In this document: positions 1-8,253 of the stretch, piece after piece
Numbering within the stretch: the first letter of the stretch is position 1
Layout: the number at the start of each line of letters is the position of its first letter
NCBI GenBank assembly: GCA_946887385.1
Contig: CAMPKU010000133.1
Span: 1-11,938 of the forward strand
Length of the DNA: 11,938 bases
DNA from: an uncultured Gammaproteobacteria bacterium
GTDB taxonomy: Bacteria; Pseudomonadota; Gammaproteobacteria; Rariloculales; Rariloculaceae
Reading direction: 5' to 3'
Translations under genes and position numbers: made by a program
The notes under the pieces: model-generated
The model's input: only the letters and a program-made list of their open reading frames with translations
Database searches by the model: none
What the model was told of the DNA's origin: nothing

Positions 1-1277
1 ACCTGCGCGCCGCGCGCGGCGCGCAGCCGCGCGGCATTGCCTGCGCTCTGGCGGCGGACCTCGTCGAGGAGCGCCGGCAGCGTGGCCTCGCCGTCTGCGG
101 CGATCGCCACATCGACTGCGGAGTAGTTGCCGAAGTCGTGGATGTTGTGTCCCTGCGAAAGGTATTCGCTCGAGATGCTGATGGTCTTGCCGCCCGTGGC
201 TTGCACGGCGCGCACGGACGCCGTCATGTCGTTGAGCTCGAGCCCCAGGATCACGTCGGGCCGATAGTCGGGTCCGCCGGAGCCGTAGAGCGCATGCCAC
301 GACGGGAAGTCTTGCCACGACCCGTAGCCGCCGACGTCGACGGGCGCCTGGAGGAGCTCGGCCAGTTCCACGAGCCGATCCCAGCCGGCCGGCGTGCGCG
401 CGAGCTTACCGGTGCGGATCAAGGGCCGCTCGGCTGTGGCGAGCAGCCGCGCCGCTTCGCGAACCGCGCCCGAGTCGCCTTGCGGGATGCTCGGCATCGA
501 CAGCCGTGGGACCGTGAGCCGGCTCGGGTCCGCAATGGGCTCTTCTTGCAGCCCGGAGTCGAGGACGAGCAGCGTTGGGCCCATCGGCGGCGTGCGGCCT
601 ATCGTGTACGCGCGCATGGCGACGTTCGCGAACACTTCGATGTTCGTGGGCTCGTCGTCCACTTTCATGAAGTCGCGCACGAGCGCGCCCATGTCTTGCG
701 CGCTGTGCGGCCGATTCACGACGCTGGTGGGATTGCGGTTATGACCGACGATGCCGAACACGGGCACGCGGTCGCACCACGCTTGAAACAAGCCCATCGA
801 AGCGTGCAACAGCCCCACCGTGCCGTGCATCAGCGTCATCATCGGCTTGCCGGCAGCCTTCGCGTAGCCGTGGGCGATCGCGGCGCCGGCTTCTTCATGC
901 AGGACGGTCAAGATCTCGGGCTTGCGGTTGCCTCCGTGGTTGATCAGCGACTCGTGCACGCCTTCGAAGGCAGAGCCCGGATTGATGGCCACGTAGTCGA
1001 AGTCGAGCGCCTTCAGCACGTCCACCATGTGGTCGGAGCCCGGATGTTGAATGAACCGCGCATCGACACGCGGCTCCGGCGGCACGAAGTCAGCGCGGCC
1101 GTCGGCTTCCGTGGGCCGCGCGACGCCAGGACGCGTCGCTGCCGGAGTGGCCTGCTGGGCGGAGCCCGTGCTCGACACGATTGCGCCGGCTGCACCGGCC
1201 GCGCTCGCCGCCGCACCCTTCAAAAACCTGCGACGGTCGACGGCGCCCGTCGAGGTGCTATCGGCTCGTTTGGCCAC
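1..1277 (-). CDS. Tat-exported thiamine-diphosphate enzyme, acetolactate-synthase-like (C-terminus off the window edge)
   Basis: Reading the minus strand from a GTG at 1277 gives 425 codons open to the window edge. A purine-rich ribosome site (AGGGGGGAACC) lies directly upstream. Residues 14-20 are DRRRFLK, a twin-arginine export motif, followed by an Ala/Gly-rich stretch and a likely cleavage site after GSA (residue 40). The mature part starts with an acetolactate-synthase-type N-terminal domain. NPGSAFEGVHESL (about 99-111) and HEEAGAAIAHGYAKAAGKP (from residue 127) match the segment with the cofactor-activating glutamate, probably E128. The middle domain follows (PLIRTGKLA, DVILGLELND). 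The C-terminal diphosphate/Mg-binding GDG...N segment is outside the window, so activity cannot be confirmed. The family makes or breaks C-C bonds next to carbonyls; the substrate is unknown. A Tat signal is unusual here but would suit a protein folded around its cofactor before export. It lies 101 bases downstream of the diguanylate cyclase on the same strand, so co-transcription is possible. Confidence 0.88.
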   Translation of the reverse strand, partial: MAKRADSTSTGAVDRRRFLKGAAASAAGAAGAIVSSTGSAQQATPAATRPGVARPTEADGRADFVPPEPRVDARFIQHPGSDHMVDVLKALDFDYVAINPGSAFEGVHESLINHGGNRKPEILTVLHEEAGAAIAHGYAKAAGKPMMTLMHGTVGLLHASMGLFQAWCDRVPVFGIVGHNRNPTSVVNRPHSAQDMGALVRDFMKVDDEPTNIEVFANVAMRAYTIGRTPPMGPTLLVLDSGLQEEPIADPSRLTVPRLSMPSIPQGDSGAVREAARLLATAERPLIRTGKLARTPAGWDRLVELAELLQAPVDVGGYGSWQDFPSWHALYGSGGPDYRPDVILGLELNDMTASVRAVQATGGKTISISSEYLSQGHNIHDFGNYSAVDVAIAADGEATLPALLDEVRRQSAGNAARLRAARGAQ

Positions 1278-1297
1278 GGTTCCCCCCTGATTCGACG

Positions 1298-1318
1298 GCC
1301 CGGCTGTATGCACCGGGC
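1298..1318. repeat. Short hairpin between the diguanylate cyclase and the TPP enzyme gene
   Basis: GCCCGG (1298-1303) and CCGGGC (1313-1318) are a perfect 6-bp inverted repeat around a 9-base loop. It sits about 20 bases upstream of the TPP enzyme start. No T-run follows it on either strand, so it is not a convincing intrinsic terminator. It may be chance in this GC-rich DNA. Confidence 0.25.
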
Positions 1319-1378
1319 TCGAGGGGATGATACCGCAACGAAGGGGACGGAATTACGCTGGCAAAAGGGGAGGCCTCG

Positions 1379-2425
1379 CTAGTTGGTCATTCGCACGCGG
1401 TTCCGGCCGGAGGCTTTCGACTGCAGCAGGGCCTGATCGGCCCGCTCGAGTAGCGCCTCTACGGCGGTTACATCGCGCGGCTGGCGAATGGTGCACCCGA
1501 CGCTGACGCTCACGGTCATCGCACCGTCGCGCGTCGGCACGGCGGTGTCGGTGATCGCACGTCGGATACGCTCGGCCACGCGGCTTGCAATGGCTGCATC
1601 GGTGTCGGCCATCAAAACCAGGAACTCGTCGCCGCCGAGCCGGCAGATTGCGTCGTCGCCGCGAACCGTGCTCAAGAGGCGGCTTGCCACGCGGCGCAGC
1701 ACTTCGTCGCCCGTTTGATGGCCGTGGTTGTCGTTGATGCGTTTGAAGTTGTCGAGGTCGAGCAGCGCGAGCGCCAGGGGCGCGTTGCGTTGATCCGCGC
1801 TCGCGAAGGCGGCTTTGAGCAGCACGGACGCGCCGCGGCGGTTCCACAAATGCGTGAGCGGGTCCATCAACGCTTCGCGGCGAGCCACGCCGAGCTTCGA
1901 TGTGAGAGCCGCGTGCGCGTTGGTCAGCTGTTCCGATAGGAGCTCACGCTGAGCGAGGGCGGCGAGATCAGCCAGCGCCTGTCGATCGGCGGGCGTGAAC
2001 TGACGGGGCTTCAAGTCGAAGATGCAGAACGTTCCCAGGCAAGCGCCATGCTCGTCCACCAGCGGATGTCCGGCGTAGGCGCGGAAACGCGGTGCGGCCG
2101 CCACAATCGGCAGGCTGGCGACGCGCGAGTCTTCGAGCGTATCGCCGATCAGCAGCGGTGCGTTCGCCTCGACGGTGAGCCTGCATATCGCTTCGCCGCG
2201 CGGCAGCTCCGAGATGCCCCAGCCCGCGGCGGACTTGAACCACTGCTTGTCCTCGTTGAGCAGCGATATCGCGGCCACCGGCGCGTGCAGCGCGCGCCGC
2301 GCGATTCGAGTGATGCGCTCGAATCGCTCCTCGATTGGCGTGTAGAACAAGTCGAGCGAATGGATGTTCGCGATCTTGAGCGTCGCCGTGCTTGCGATGG
2401 TTTTGCTGAGAAGGGTGTCGCTCAC
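1379..2425 (-). CDS. GAF-GGDEF diguanylate cyclase (soluble)
   Basis: This 348-aa cytoplasmic protein would make cyclic di-GMP from two GTP. Numbering from the chosen start, a GAF sensor domain spans about residues 32-165. It has the typical signs of the GAF type often fused to GGDEF: the GWG...LPRGEAIC stretch, the RFRAYAGHPL segment and a GTFCIFD end. The GGDEF domain follows, with metal-site LDLDNF (D223), the intact signature GGDEF (264-268) and an RGDD inhibitory RxxD site five residues before it. It therefore looks active and subject to product inhibition. There is no transmembrane segment. I chose GTG 2425 because GGAAG lies just upstream. The frame stays open to an ATG at 2560, but the extra 45 residues are Arg/Thr-rich and unlike any domain. 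The gene is divergent from the histidine kinase. Confidence 0.93.
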   Translation of the reverse strand: MSDTLLSKTIASTATLKIANIHSLDLFYTPIEERFERITRIARRALHAPVAAISLLNEDKQWFKSAAGWGISELPRGEAICRLTVEANAPLLIGDTLEDSRVASLPIVAAAPRFRAYAGHPLVDEHGACLGTFCIFDLKPRQFTPADRQALADLAALAQRELLSEQLTNAHAALTSKLGVARREALMDPLTHLWNRRGASVLLKAAFASADQRNAPLALALLDLDNFKRINDNHGHQTGDEVLRRVASRLLSTVRGDDAICRLGGDEFLVLMADTDAAIASRVAERIRRAITDTAVPTRDGAMTVSVSVGCTIRQPRDVTAVEALLERADQALLQSKASGRNRVRMTN

Positions 2426-2638
2426 GGGTCTTCCGGCCAGAGTCTCCGGCGTGGATCTCCGCGTACTGTATCGCCGGCTCCTGGCGCGGCGTGTGCGTTG
2501 CGTCTCGCTGATACCTGTTGCAAAGGCGTATCTGACCGCAAAGTGTGACCGCTGTAGCATCCTCGCTTAGGCCGATAGTTAGCCTTTCGATACACTGCGC
2601 CTCTGGGCCTTTGCCCACAGAGCGCGGACTTGAAGCCG
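2426..2638. promoter_or_regulatory. Divergent control region between diguanylate cyclase and histidine kinase
   Basis: These 213 bases separate two divergent signalling genes and must hold both promoters unless the cyclase starts at the upstream ATG (2560). The only repeat I see is TGACCGC occurring twice in direct orientation, at 2533-2539 and 2546-2552 (13 bases apart). That could be a regulator site or chance. I cannot name a clear -35/-10 pair for either gene. Confidence 0.35.
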
Positions 2639-4165
2639 ATGCCGCAAGCAACGAGTCGGATGGGCGCCGCCAGGAAAGGCGGCGACTTCGACTTCGCGAT
2701 TCTAGAAGCGAGCGACGTCGTCGCCGCGATCGTGGTTGCGCTCGACGGGCGCGTGCTCGGAGCGAACGCGAAGATGCGCCGCTTTCTCGGGCTCGGCGCG
2801 TCGCCGCCGACAGAAAACAAACGGCTCGTCGAGCACATGGTAGACACAGCCGCCTGGGAGCAGTGGCGCGAGGCGCTGAACGGCCGCCGCGCCGTGGAGC
2901 TCGAATTGCGCGGTGTCGACGGGACGACGCAATTCTTTCGTGGCGAAGTGCTCCCGCAAGGCAGTGGGTCGAAGCACCGTCTGCTGGGCCTTCTCGTAGA
3001 CGCAGGCGACAGCAAAGCCCTGCGTGCGGCCGCCCAGCACAGCGCCCGCATGGAGGCGCTCGGCAGCCTCACCGCCGGAGTCGCTCACGACTTCAATAAC
3101 TTGCTCACCGTACTCGTGGGCAATCTGTATCTGATCGGCGAGGAGGTGCGCGAGCAACCGCGCGTCTTCGAAAAACTCAAAGCGGCGCGTGACGCCGGTA
3201 AGCGCGGCACGGACCTCATCAAGCAGCTCATGACCTTCGCGCGGCGCGAGCAAGTCGTGGTCGGCGCGATCGATCCGGCGAAGGTGGTCCGCGACCTATT
3301 GCCGCTGCTGCGCCGCGCGCTCGGTGTGCGAATCACGCTCGAGACGGCGTTGCAAGAAAACATCGGGCCGGTGCGAGCCAGCGTGGCGCACCTCGAGAGC
3401 GCCGTAGTCAATTTGGCCGTGAATGCCCGCGACGCGATCGAAGGCCGAGGCCGCATTGCCATCGAAGTCCGCGCCGTAGACGTTGCGGAACAGGATGTCG
3501 CGCGGCGCGGCGTCGCTCGCTCCGGGCGGCATGCGGCCGTCTCCGTGAGCGACACCGGCAGCGGAATTGCGCCTGAGGCACTGCATCGAGTTTTCGAGCC
3601 GTTCTTCTCGACGAAGGGCGAACGTGGCGGCACGGGTCTCGGCTTGAGCATGGTGAGAGGATTCGCGGAGCAAACGGGCGGCTCCGCAACGATCGATAGC
3701 GTCGTCGGCAAAGGCACGAAAGTAACGCTGCTATTGCCTTGCGGGCAGGCCGAGCAAGCGGTCGACACGATCGAGAAGACGATGCCATTGTCGACGCTGC
3801 CCACGGGCACGGAACGCGTCGTGGTGCTCGCCTTGGATGAAGCGTTGCGCGCAACCATGCACGAGACGCTCGAGGTGCTCGGCTACCGCGTCAAGGTGGC
3901 GTCGGGCGCCGAGGATATGCTGGCGGCCGTCGCGGCCGAGCCGACCGCGCTGCTGATGGTTGACGGCCTCGCGGGCGGCGACGCCGACATCTTGATCCGT
4001 GCTCGCGCCGTGCAACCCGCGCTGCGAATCATTGCAACCGCGGATCCCGGCCGCCCAGCCGATCGCGTTCTCGGCCGCGGCGTAGAGTCGCTAACGAAGC
4101 CGTTCACGCTCGCGGATCTTGCGGGAACCGTGCGGCGAACACTCGACGGCACGGCGCAGTCGTAA
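2639..4165 (+). CDS. Soluble PAS hybrid sensor histidine kinase with C-terminal receiver
   Basis: A 508-aa cytoplasmic kinase with no membrane segment. From the ATG at 2639, a PAS-like sensor spans about residues 17-122. The dimerisation/phosphoacceptor helix has H150 in AHDFNN, the variant seen in many hybrid kinases. The ATPase domain has N262 (NLAVNARDAI), the G1 box DTGSGI (305-310), the F box FEPFFSTK and the G2 box GGTGLGLS (330-337). The C-terminal 115 residues are a receiver with D442 as likely phosphoacceptor (LLMVDG) and the conserved lysine K487 (LTKPF). The usual acidic pair at its start is reduced to one Asp (ALDEAL), so phosphorylation of this receiver is uncertain. No HPt protein or response regulator lies in the window, so the output is unknown. 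TTG 2630 is an alternative start adding three residues; no ribosome site clearly decides. The gene ends 3 bases from the MarR gene. Confidence 0.9.
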   Translation: MPQATSRMGAARKGGDFDFAILEASDVVAAIVVALDGRVLGANAKMRRFLGLGASPPTENKRLVEHMVDTAAWEQWREALNGRRAVELELRGVDGTTQFFRGEVLPQGSGSKHRLLGLLVDAGDSKALRAAAQHSARMEALGSLTAGVAHDFNNLLTVLVGNLYLIGEEVREQPRVFEKLKAARDAGKRGTDLIKQLMTFARREQVVVGAIDPAKVVRDLLPLLRRALGVRITLETALQENIGPVRASVAHLESAVVNLAVNARDAIEGRGRIAIEVRAVDVAEQDVARRGVARSGRHAAVSVSDTGSGIAPEALHRVFEPFFSTKGERGGTGLGLSMVRGFAEQTGGSATIDSVVGKGTKVTLLLPCGQAEQAVDTIEKTMPLSTLPTGTERVVVLALDEALRATMHETLEVLGYRVKVASGAEDMLAAVAAEPTALLMVDGLAGGDADILIRARAVQPALRIIATADPGRPADRVLGRGVESLTKPFTLADLAGTVRRTLDGTAQS

Positions 4166-4168
4166 CGG

Positions 4169-4624
4169 CTACTTGTCGAGAAGCAGCGTGAGGCGTTCGA
4201 GTGCCGAAGTGAGGCTGCGCATCGCTGCCATCTGTTCGTCGCTCAAGGAATCCAAGATCTCGGTGAAGTGACTGAGTCGCAGCTCTTGAGCCCGCTGATA
4301 GGCGCGCCGCCCTTTCGGCGTGGTGCTTACGAGCACGCCGCGGCCGTCGGTCTTGTCGTCGCTGCGCTTCACCAGGCCATCATCGACGAGCGCCGTGACC
4401 ATGCGCGACATCGTGGCGGGACGAACCATCTCTTTCTCTGCCAACGCTGTGACCGAGATCGGGCCGTGCTTTTCGATGACCGTCAACGCGCTCAAGCGCT
4501 CCGGCGTCATGCCCTGAGGCAGCTGCAGGGTACGCAGCTGTCGCGAGAGCCTCGCGAATTGCTCGTGCAGCAGGGAGGCGATCTCGAAGCGCGAAGCCGC
4601 GCCTGAGTTGCTCTCGTCGGGCAT
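4169..4624 (-). CDS. MarR-family transcriptional regulator
   Basis: A 151-aa winged-helix regulator of usual MarR length. Long helices at both ends form the dimer interface. The DNA-binding helix is about residues 67-83 (VRPATMSRMVTALVDDG). The wing follows with DKTDGRG...TPKG (90-105), the DxR-type signature of the family. MarR proteins usually repress nearby or own genes and let go on binding a small, often phenolic, ligand. AGAGGT lies about 10 bases upstream of the ATG. The gene is on the same strand as the FecR-TPR-barrel gene, 108 bases downstream of it, so it could be read from that transcript or from its own promoter. Its target cannot be told from this window, and no efflux pump or degradation gene is adjacent. 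Confidence 0.93.
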   Translation of the reverse strand: MPDESNSGAASRFEIASLLHEQFARLSRQLRTLQLPQGMTPERLSALTVIEKHGPISVTALAEKEMVRPATMSRMVTALVDDGLVKRSDDKTDGRGVLVSTTPKGRRAYQRAQELRLSHFTEILDSLSDEQMAAMRSLTSALERLTLLLDK

Positions 4625-4732
4625 GAGACCGCTACCTCTTTATGGCTATTCTGCGGAATGGCAAGCCTCCGAGAGAGTGTAGAGCCTGGCAAAGCACCCG
4701 ATGACGTTTTTGGGATCGTATTCCCGCTATGA

Positions 4733-7700
4733 CTAATCGAATGCCAAGGTAAAGCGGAACGACACGAGACGTTCCGGGAACAGGCTAGGGTTCATCGAGT
4801 CGATATCCTGGAAGCTGAAGCGCTCATCCAGCAAATTGTCGGCGCTCAACGCCAACGATCCGCGACGCTTCGGCAGCCGGTAGCTTACGAACGCATCCAC
4901 CGTGACGAAGCGGTCAGAGCCGGGCGTGAACATGGGTGGATCGAAGGGTGTGGCCGGCAACGACTCGAACATGCCGTGCTGCTCCACGCGCGACGCGCGC
5001 ATCCCGAACGTGATGCCGGTCGGCGCGAAGTAGCGCACCTCGAGCGGCAGTCGCTCGATATCCATGCGCGAGAAACCGAACATCGGTAGCGGCTCGTTGC
5101 TATAGCGACCTTTCTCGAGTCTTGCGCTGAAGCTCACGCGATCACCGGGCGTCCAGTAGAGGTAGCCGCGCTGCTCGCGCTCGCCCACGTCGACACGCTC
5201 GATGCCTCCGCCGGGGACCAACAGGTTCACGAACGGGCGCTCGGTTTCGCGGCTATTGGCTTCCCAGCCCATGAACAATCGCTCGCTGAGCCGGTGGTCG
5301 ATACCGAGCCCGCGAAGCTCGGCGACGTCTGCGGTGGCCACGGATACGAGCTGCGTGAAGCCCGCAAGCTGCATGGGCTCGAGGCGCGGCTGCGGGTTCT
5401 GTGCCGACGTGGTCAGCGAGCCGAATACCGTGCGGAAGGCCGCCGCGCGCAGCGTTGTGCGCGCCGTGGGGCGCCAAATTAGGCCGATTTTTGGGGTTAC
5501 GCTGTCTTCGTCAGCAAACATGTCCTCGACGCGGTCGAAGCTGGCGCCGACCGTCAACGTCAGCGTCGGCCGCAAGGACCAATGGGCGTAGCCATACAGT
5601 CCAACTTGACGCTTGTCGATTGCCTCCATCGTGACGAAAGGATCTGGAAAGCCCGGGGCGGTGATTGTCGTCAAGCGAGTGGCGCGCTGGCTCGTATAAG
5701 AGATCCCGCTCTGGAGGCGAGCCGCTGCGAGTCTTCGCTGATATTGGACGTCGACGCTGTAGCCGCGGTCATCCGCGTCCACTCCGAACGTGCTACCGAC
5801 GCGCGCCATCGTTACGCCTTCCTGATAGGTCAGGGAGGCCAGCAGTGCATCCGCAGATGAAAGCTGCCGCTTGGCGCCGAGCCGCAACGAGTCGTATTCT
5901 TCGGTCCTTCGTAGCGTCGCAGAGTAACGCGACGGGTCGAATAGCATCGTCAGGTCGCCGTGCTCTGCGCGCGTGGAGCGCAATTCCGCCTGTAGGTTCA
6001 ACGCGTGGCTCGGCTGAAACTGCACGAATGCGTTCGAGATGCGTTGCTCGAACTGGTTGTTTTCGCGGAAGCCGTCCGTCTCGAATTGATAGTGACCGGC
6101 GCCGTACGCTACGCGATCCGTGAGTCCTGCTGCCGCGACCTCGGTGCCGCGCGTGCCGTTGTCGCCCAGCGCGGACGACGTAAATAGCTTGAGCCCATTC
6201 GCCGCCACGGGCGACGTGAACTCGTCGAACGCCATCGAGCTCGGGCCCGCGCGTTGCGCCAAGAACGATCCCGGTTGGCCGAGTTGCGGCTTGACGGGTG
6301 TGACGTTGATCGGCTGCAGGAGCTGCGACACGAACAGCTCGCTGACGCGCGCGATTTCGTGGCGTGGTTCGAAGGCGTACAGATCGGCGAGCAACCGGTG
6401 GCTCGCGTACTCCTCGGGCGAATCGACCACGGCTTGCCACGCGTCGACGAGCGCTAGTCGGCCGAAGCCGGCCTCGGTGTACACGCGGCCGAGCGCGGCG
6501 CTGCGCGTCGCGAGGTCCTGGTCGACGAGCAAGCGGGAGCGGAACACGGCGCGGCCGCCGTTGCGCTCGGCGGCAGCACTCAAGTCGCGCATCGCACCGA
6601 TCACGCGATTGGCTCGAAGCTGCTGCAACGCCGAGTAGAGCCATGGCGTCGAATCGCCGGGGTCGAAATCCTTGGCGAGCTCGATCTGCGTCGTAGTCAG
6701 CTCGTTGCGGTGCTCGGCGTCGTAGAGCTTAGCCATGTAGCTACGCGCGAGCGCGTTCGCAGGATCGTTGGTGACGGCAAGCTCGAGCTGCCGTCGGCCC
6801 TCGGCGATATCGCCGCGTTGGGTGGCAGTCAGCGCAAGGCCCACCCGCGGCAGCGGCGCACCGGGCTCGAGCGAGGCGGCTCGCTCGAACGTGACCCCTG
6901 CCGCATCCGTCTCGCGTCCGCTGAGCTCGGCGAAGCCGAGCACCACGAGCGGGGCGGCCGAGGAGGGCGCCAGAGCGCGCGCGCGCGACGCCTGCTCGAT
7001 CGCTGCACCCGCGTTGCCGCGCGCGAGCGCGAGCTCGGCGCGGTGCGTGAGTGCAATCCAGTTGTCGGGCTCGAGTGCGAGCGCCCGGCCGAGCGTGGCG
7101 TCTGCGCCGGCGAGATCGCCCGCCGCCGATTGCAAACGCGAGCTCGCGATCAGTGCCACGACCGACGCAGCGTTCGCTGCGAGCGCCGCATCGACGGCTC
7201 TCTGTGCGTTCGCGCGGTTGCCGTGTGCGAGCTCGAGCACGCCGCGCAGCGCGAGCGCCGTAACGTTGCCGGGCTGAAGGCTCAAGGCAGTCGTGAGGTC
7301 CGCCTGCGCCGCATCGACGCGGCCCGTCTCGAGCAAGGCCGCGGCGCGCAGGGCGAAGAACTCCGCGTCTTGCTGCTCGCCGGGCGACGGTGCGCGATCG
7401 GCGGGCGGCAGCGCGTCCGAGATGATGGGGACGTAATAGCTGGCCCAACGCATGAGCTCGATGGGTGCGGCGATCGGTTCTGCGGTGGGCGCGTCTCCCT
7501 GCCGGGCGATCGCGAGATAGCCGCTCTCGACCAGCAGCGCCGCGTCGGCCGTGGTCAGCGAAACCTGTCCTTCAAGCACCGCGACGTCCGTTCGACGCTC
7601 GGCCTCGTCCACGCGGATGTCGAACTCGGTGCCTTCCAAGCCGGCGTTCGCGAACGGCGTCTTGAAGGTGAGGCTGCGCGGGTCGCGGCTGATCACGTGA

Positions 7701-8098
7701 ATGAGGCCCCGCAACAGCTCGATCAGGGTGCCATCGCCGGCCGGGGGCTCGGGCAGCACCAACACGCTGTGCTCCGCGACGCGAATCGTGCTCTCGTCCG
7801 GCAACAACAGCGTGGCTCGGCTCGCGGCCTCGGCTCGCACCGAGTCTCCCGTGCAGACGCGGTCGCCGCTGACCGCCGCCCGCCATTCCGGCGCGCTGGC
7901 GCTGCGCACCTCGACGGTGCCTTCAACCGACGTCAGTGCGGCAGACCACTCGGCGCAGCTGCGGGCAGCGTGCACGCCGGCTGCCGGCCAAGAGCAAAGG
8001 ATTGCGAGCGCGAGGCGCCACGGCCATTGCCGGGTGCGCTGCGTGGAAGCTCGCCGGCCTCCCAATGGCGCGGCGTACTCCAGTGGCGAATCAGCCAT
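4733..8098 (-). CDS. FecR domain-TPR-outer-membrane beta-barrel fusion protein
   Basis: A 1121-aa envelope protein. A signal peptide has its hydrophobic core at about residues 28-41 and cleavage near VHA (44), preceded by an unusually long polar start. Residues about 53-200 are a FecR domain: SGDRVCTG, a DESTIRV strand, and FKTPFANAGLEGTEFDIRV. Residues about 245-580 are TPR-like helical repeats, with recurring Ala-rich pairs and LALEPDN-type turns. From about 605 to the end the sequence alternates as amphipathic strands and ends in DNLLDERFSFQ...SFRFTLAFD, as in TonB-dependent receptors. I see no plug domain and no TonB box. The last residue is Asp after Phe, not the usual aromatic end. FecR domains normally transmit iron-siderophore signals at the inner membrane; here the domain would be periplasmic and tethered to the outer membrane. 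AAGG lies just before the ATG. The gene is divergent from the CHASE2 cyclase, suggesting a functional pair. Ligand and transport function are unknown. Confidence 0.88.
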   Translation of the reverse strand: MADSPLEYAAPLGGRRASTQRTRQWPWRLALAILCSWPAAGVHAARSCAEWSAALTSVEGTVEVRSASAPEWRAAVSGDRVCTGDSVRAEAASRATLLLPDESTIRVAEHSVLVLPEPPAGDGTLIELLRGLIHVISRDPRSLTFKTPFANAGLEGTEFDIRVDEAERRTDVAVLEGQVSLTTADAALLVESGYLAIARQGDAPTAEPIAAPIELMRWASYYVPIISDALPPADRAPSPGEQQDAEFFALRAAALLETGRVDAAQADLTTALSLQPGNVTALALRGVLELAHGNRANAQRAVDAALAANAASVVALIASSRLQSAAGDLAGADATLGRALALEPDNWIALTHRAELALARGNAGAAIEQASRARALAPSSAAPLVVLGFAELSGRETDAAGVTFERAASLEPGAPLPRVGLALTATQRGDIAEGRRQLELAVTNDPANALARSYMAKLYDAEHRNELTTTQIELAKDFDPGDSTPWLYSALQQLRANRVIGAMRDLSAAAERNGGRAVFRSRLLVDQDLATRSAALGRVYTEAGFGRLALVDAWQAVVDSPEEYASHRLLADLYAFEPRHEIARVSELFVSQLLQPINVTPVKPQLGQPGSFLAQRAGPSSMAFDEFTSPVAANGLKLFTSSALGDNGTRGTEVAAAGLTDRVAYGAGHYQFETDGFRENNQFEQRISNAFVQFQPSHALNLQAELRSTRAEHGDLTMLFDPSRYSATLRRTEEYDSLRLGAKRQLSSADALLASLTYQEGVTMARVGSTFGVDADDRGYSVDVQYQRRLAAARLQSGISYTSQRATRLTTITAPGFPDPFVTMEAIDKRQVGLYGYAHWSLRPTLTLTVGASFDRVEDMFADEDSVTPKIGLIWRPTARTTLRAAAFRTVFGSLTTSAQNPQPRLEPMQLAGFTQLVSVATADVAELRGLGIDHRLSERLFMGWEANSRETERPFVNLLVPGGGIERVDVGEREQRGYLYWTPGDRVSFSARLEKGRYSNEPLPMFGFSRMDIERLPLEVRYFAPTGITFGMRASRVEQHGMFESLPATPFDPPMFTPGSDRFVTVDAFVSYRLPKRRGSLALSADNLLDERFSFQDIDSMNPSLFPERLVSFRFTLAFD

Positions 8099-8253
8099 CG
8101 ACGACCTTATTGTGTGCGCACTTCACCCCGGCAAGCTCAGGCATGCACGCGGGTATTAGGGGCGGGCGCATTCTATGGTGCAGGGCTAACAATCAATCGA
8201 ACGGCGGGGGGTGTCAAGAGTGATGTTGGCGCGGCATATCGAGGCAACAGCGA
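8099..8253. promoter_or_regulatory. Divergent control region between barrel protein and CHASE2 cyclase
   Basis: These 155 bases hold the promoters of both divergent genes. The palindrome GTGCGCAC lies at 8114-8121, about 16 bases before the barrel gene, where a bound protein could block its transcription or translation. A TTGACA (minus strand, 8217-8212) could be a -35 box for the barrel gene, but no good -10 follows at the usual spacing. GAGG at 8241-8244 is the ribosome site of the cyclase. Confidence 0.35.

Noticed and set aside
138..1382. Long plus-strand open frame (414 codons) opposite the TPP enzyme
   Set aside because: It is rich in Arg, His and Gly with no domain signal, as expected from the antisense of GC-rich coding DNA. 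The minus strand here gives a clear TPP enzyme.
2426..2560. Extended start of the diguanylate cyclase at ATG 2560
   Set aside because: The extra 45 residues are Arg/Thr/Ser-rich with no domain character, and GTG 2425 has a ribosome site. It remains possible but less likely.
4707..4725. Terminator after the FecR-TPR-barrel gene (GGGA-loop-TCCC next to a T-run)
   Set aside because: The stem is only 4 bp. On the minus-strand RNA the run is A, not U, and follows the stem, so it cannot be an intrinsic terminator for that gene.
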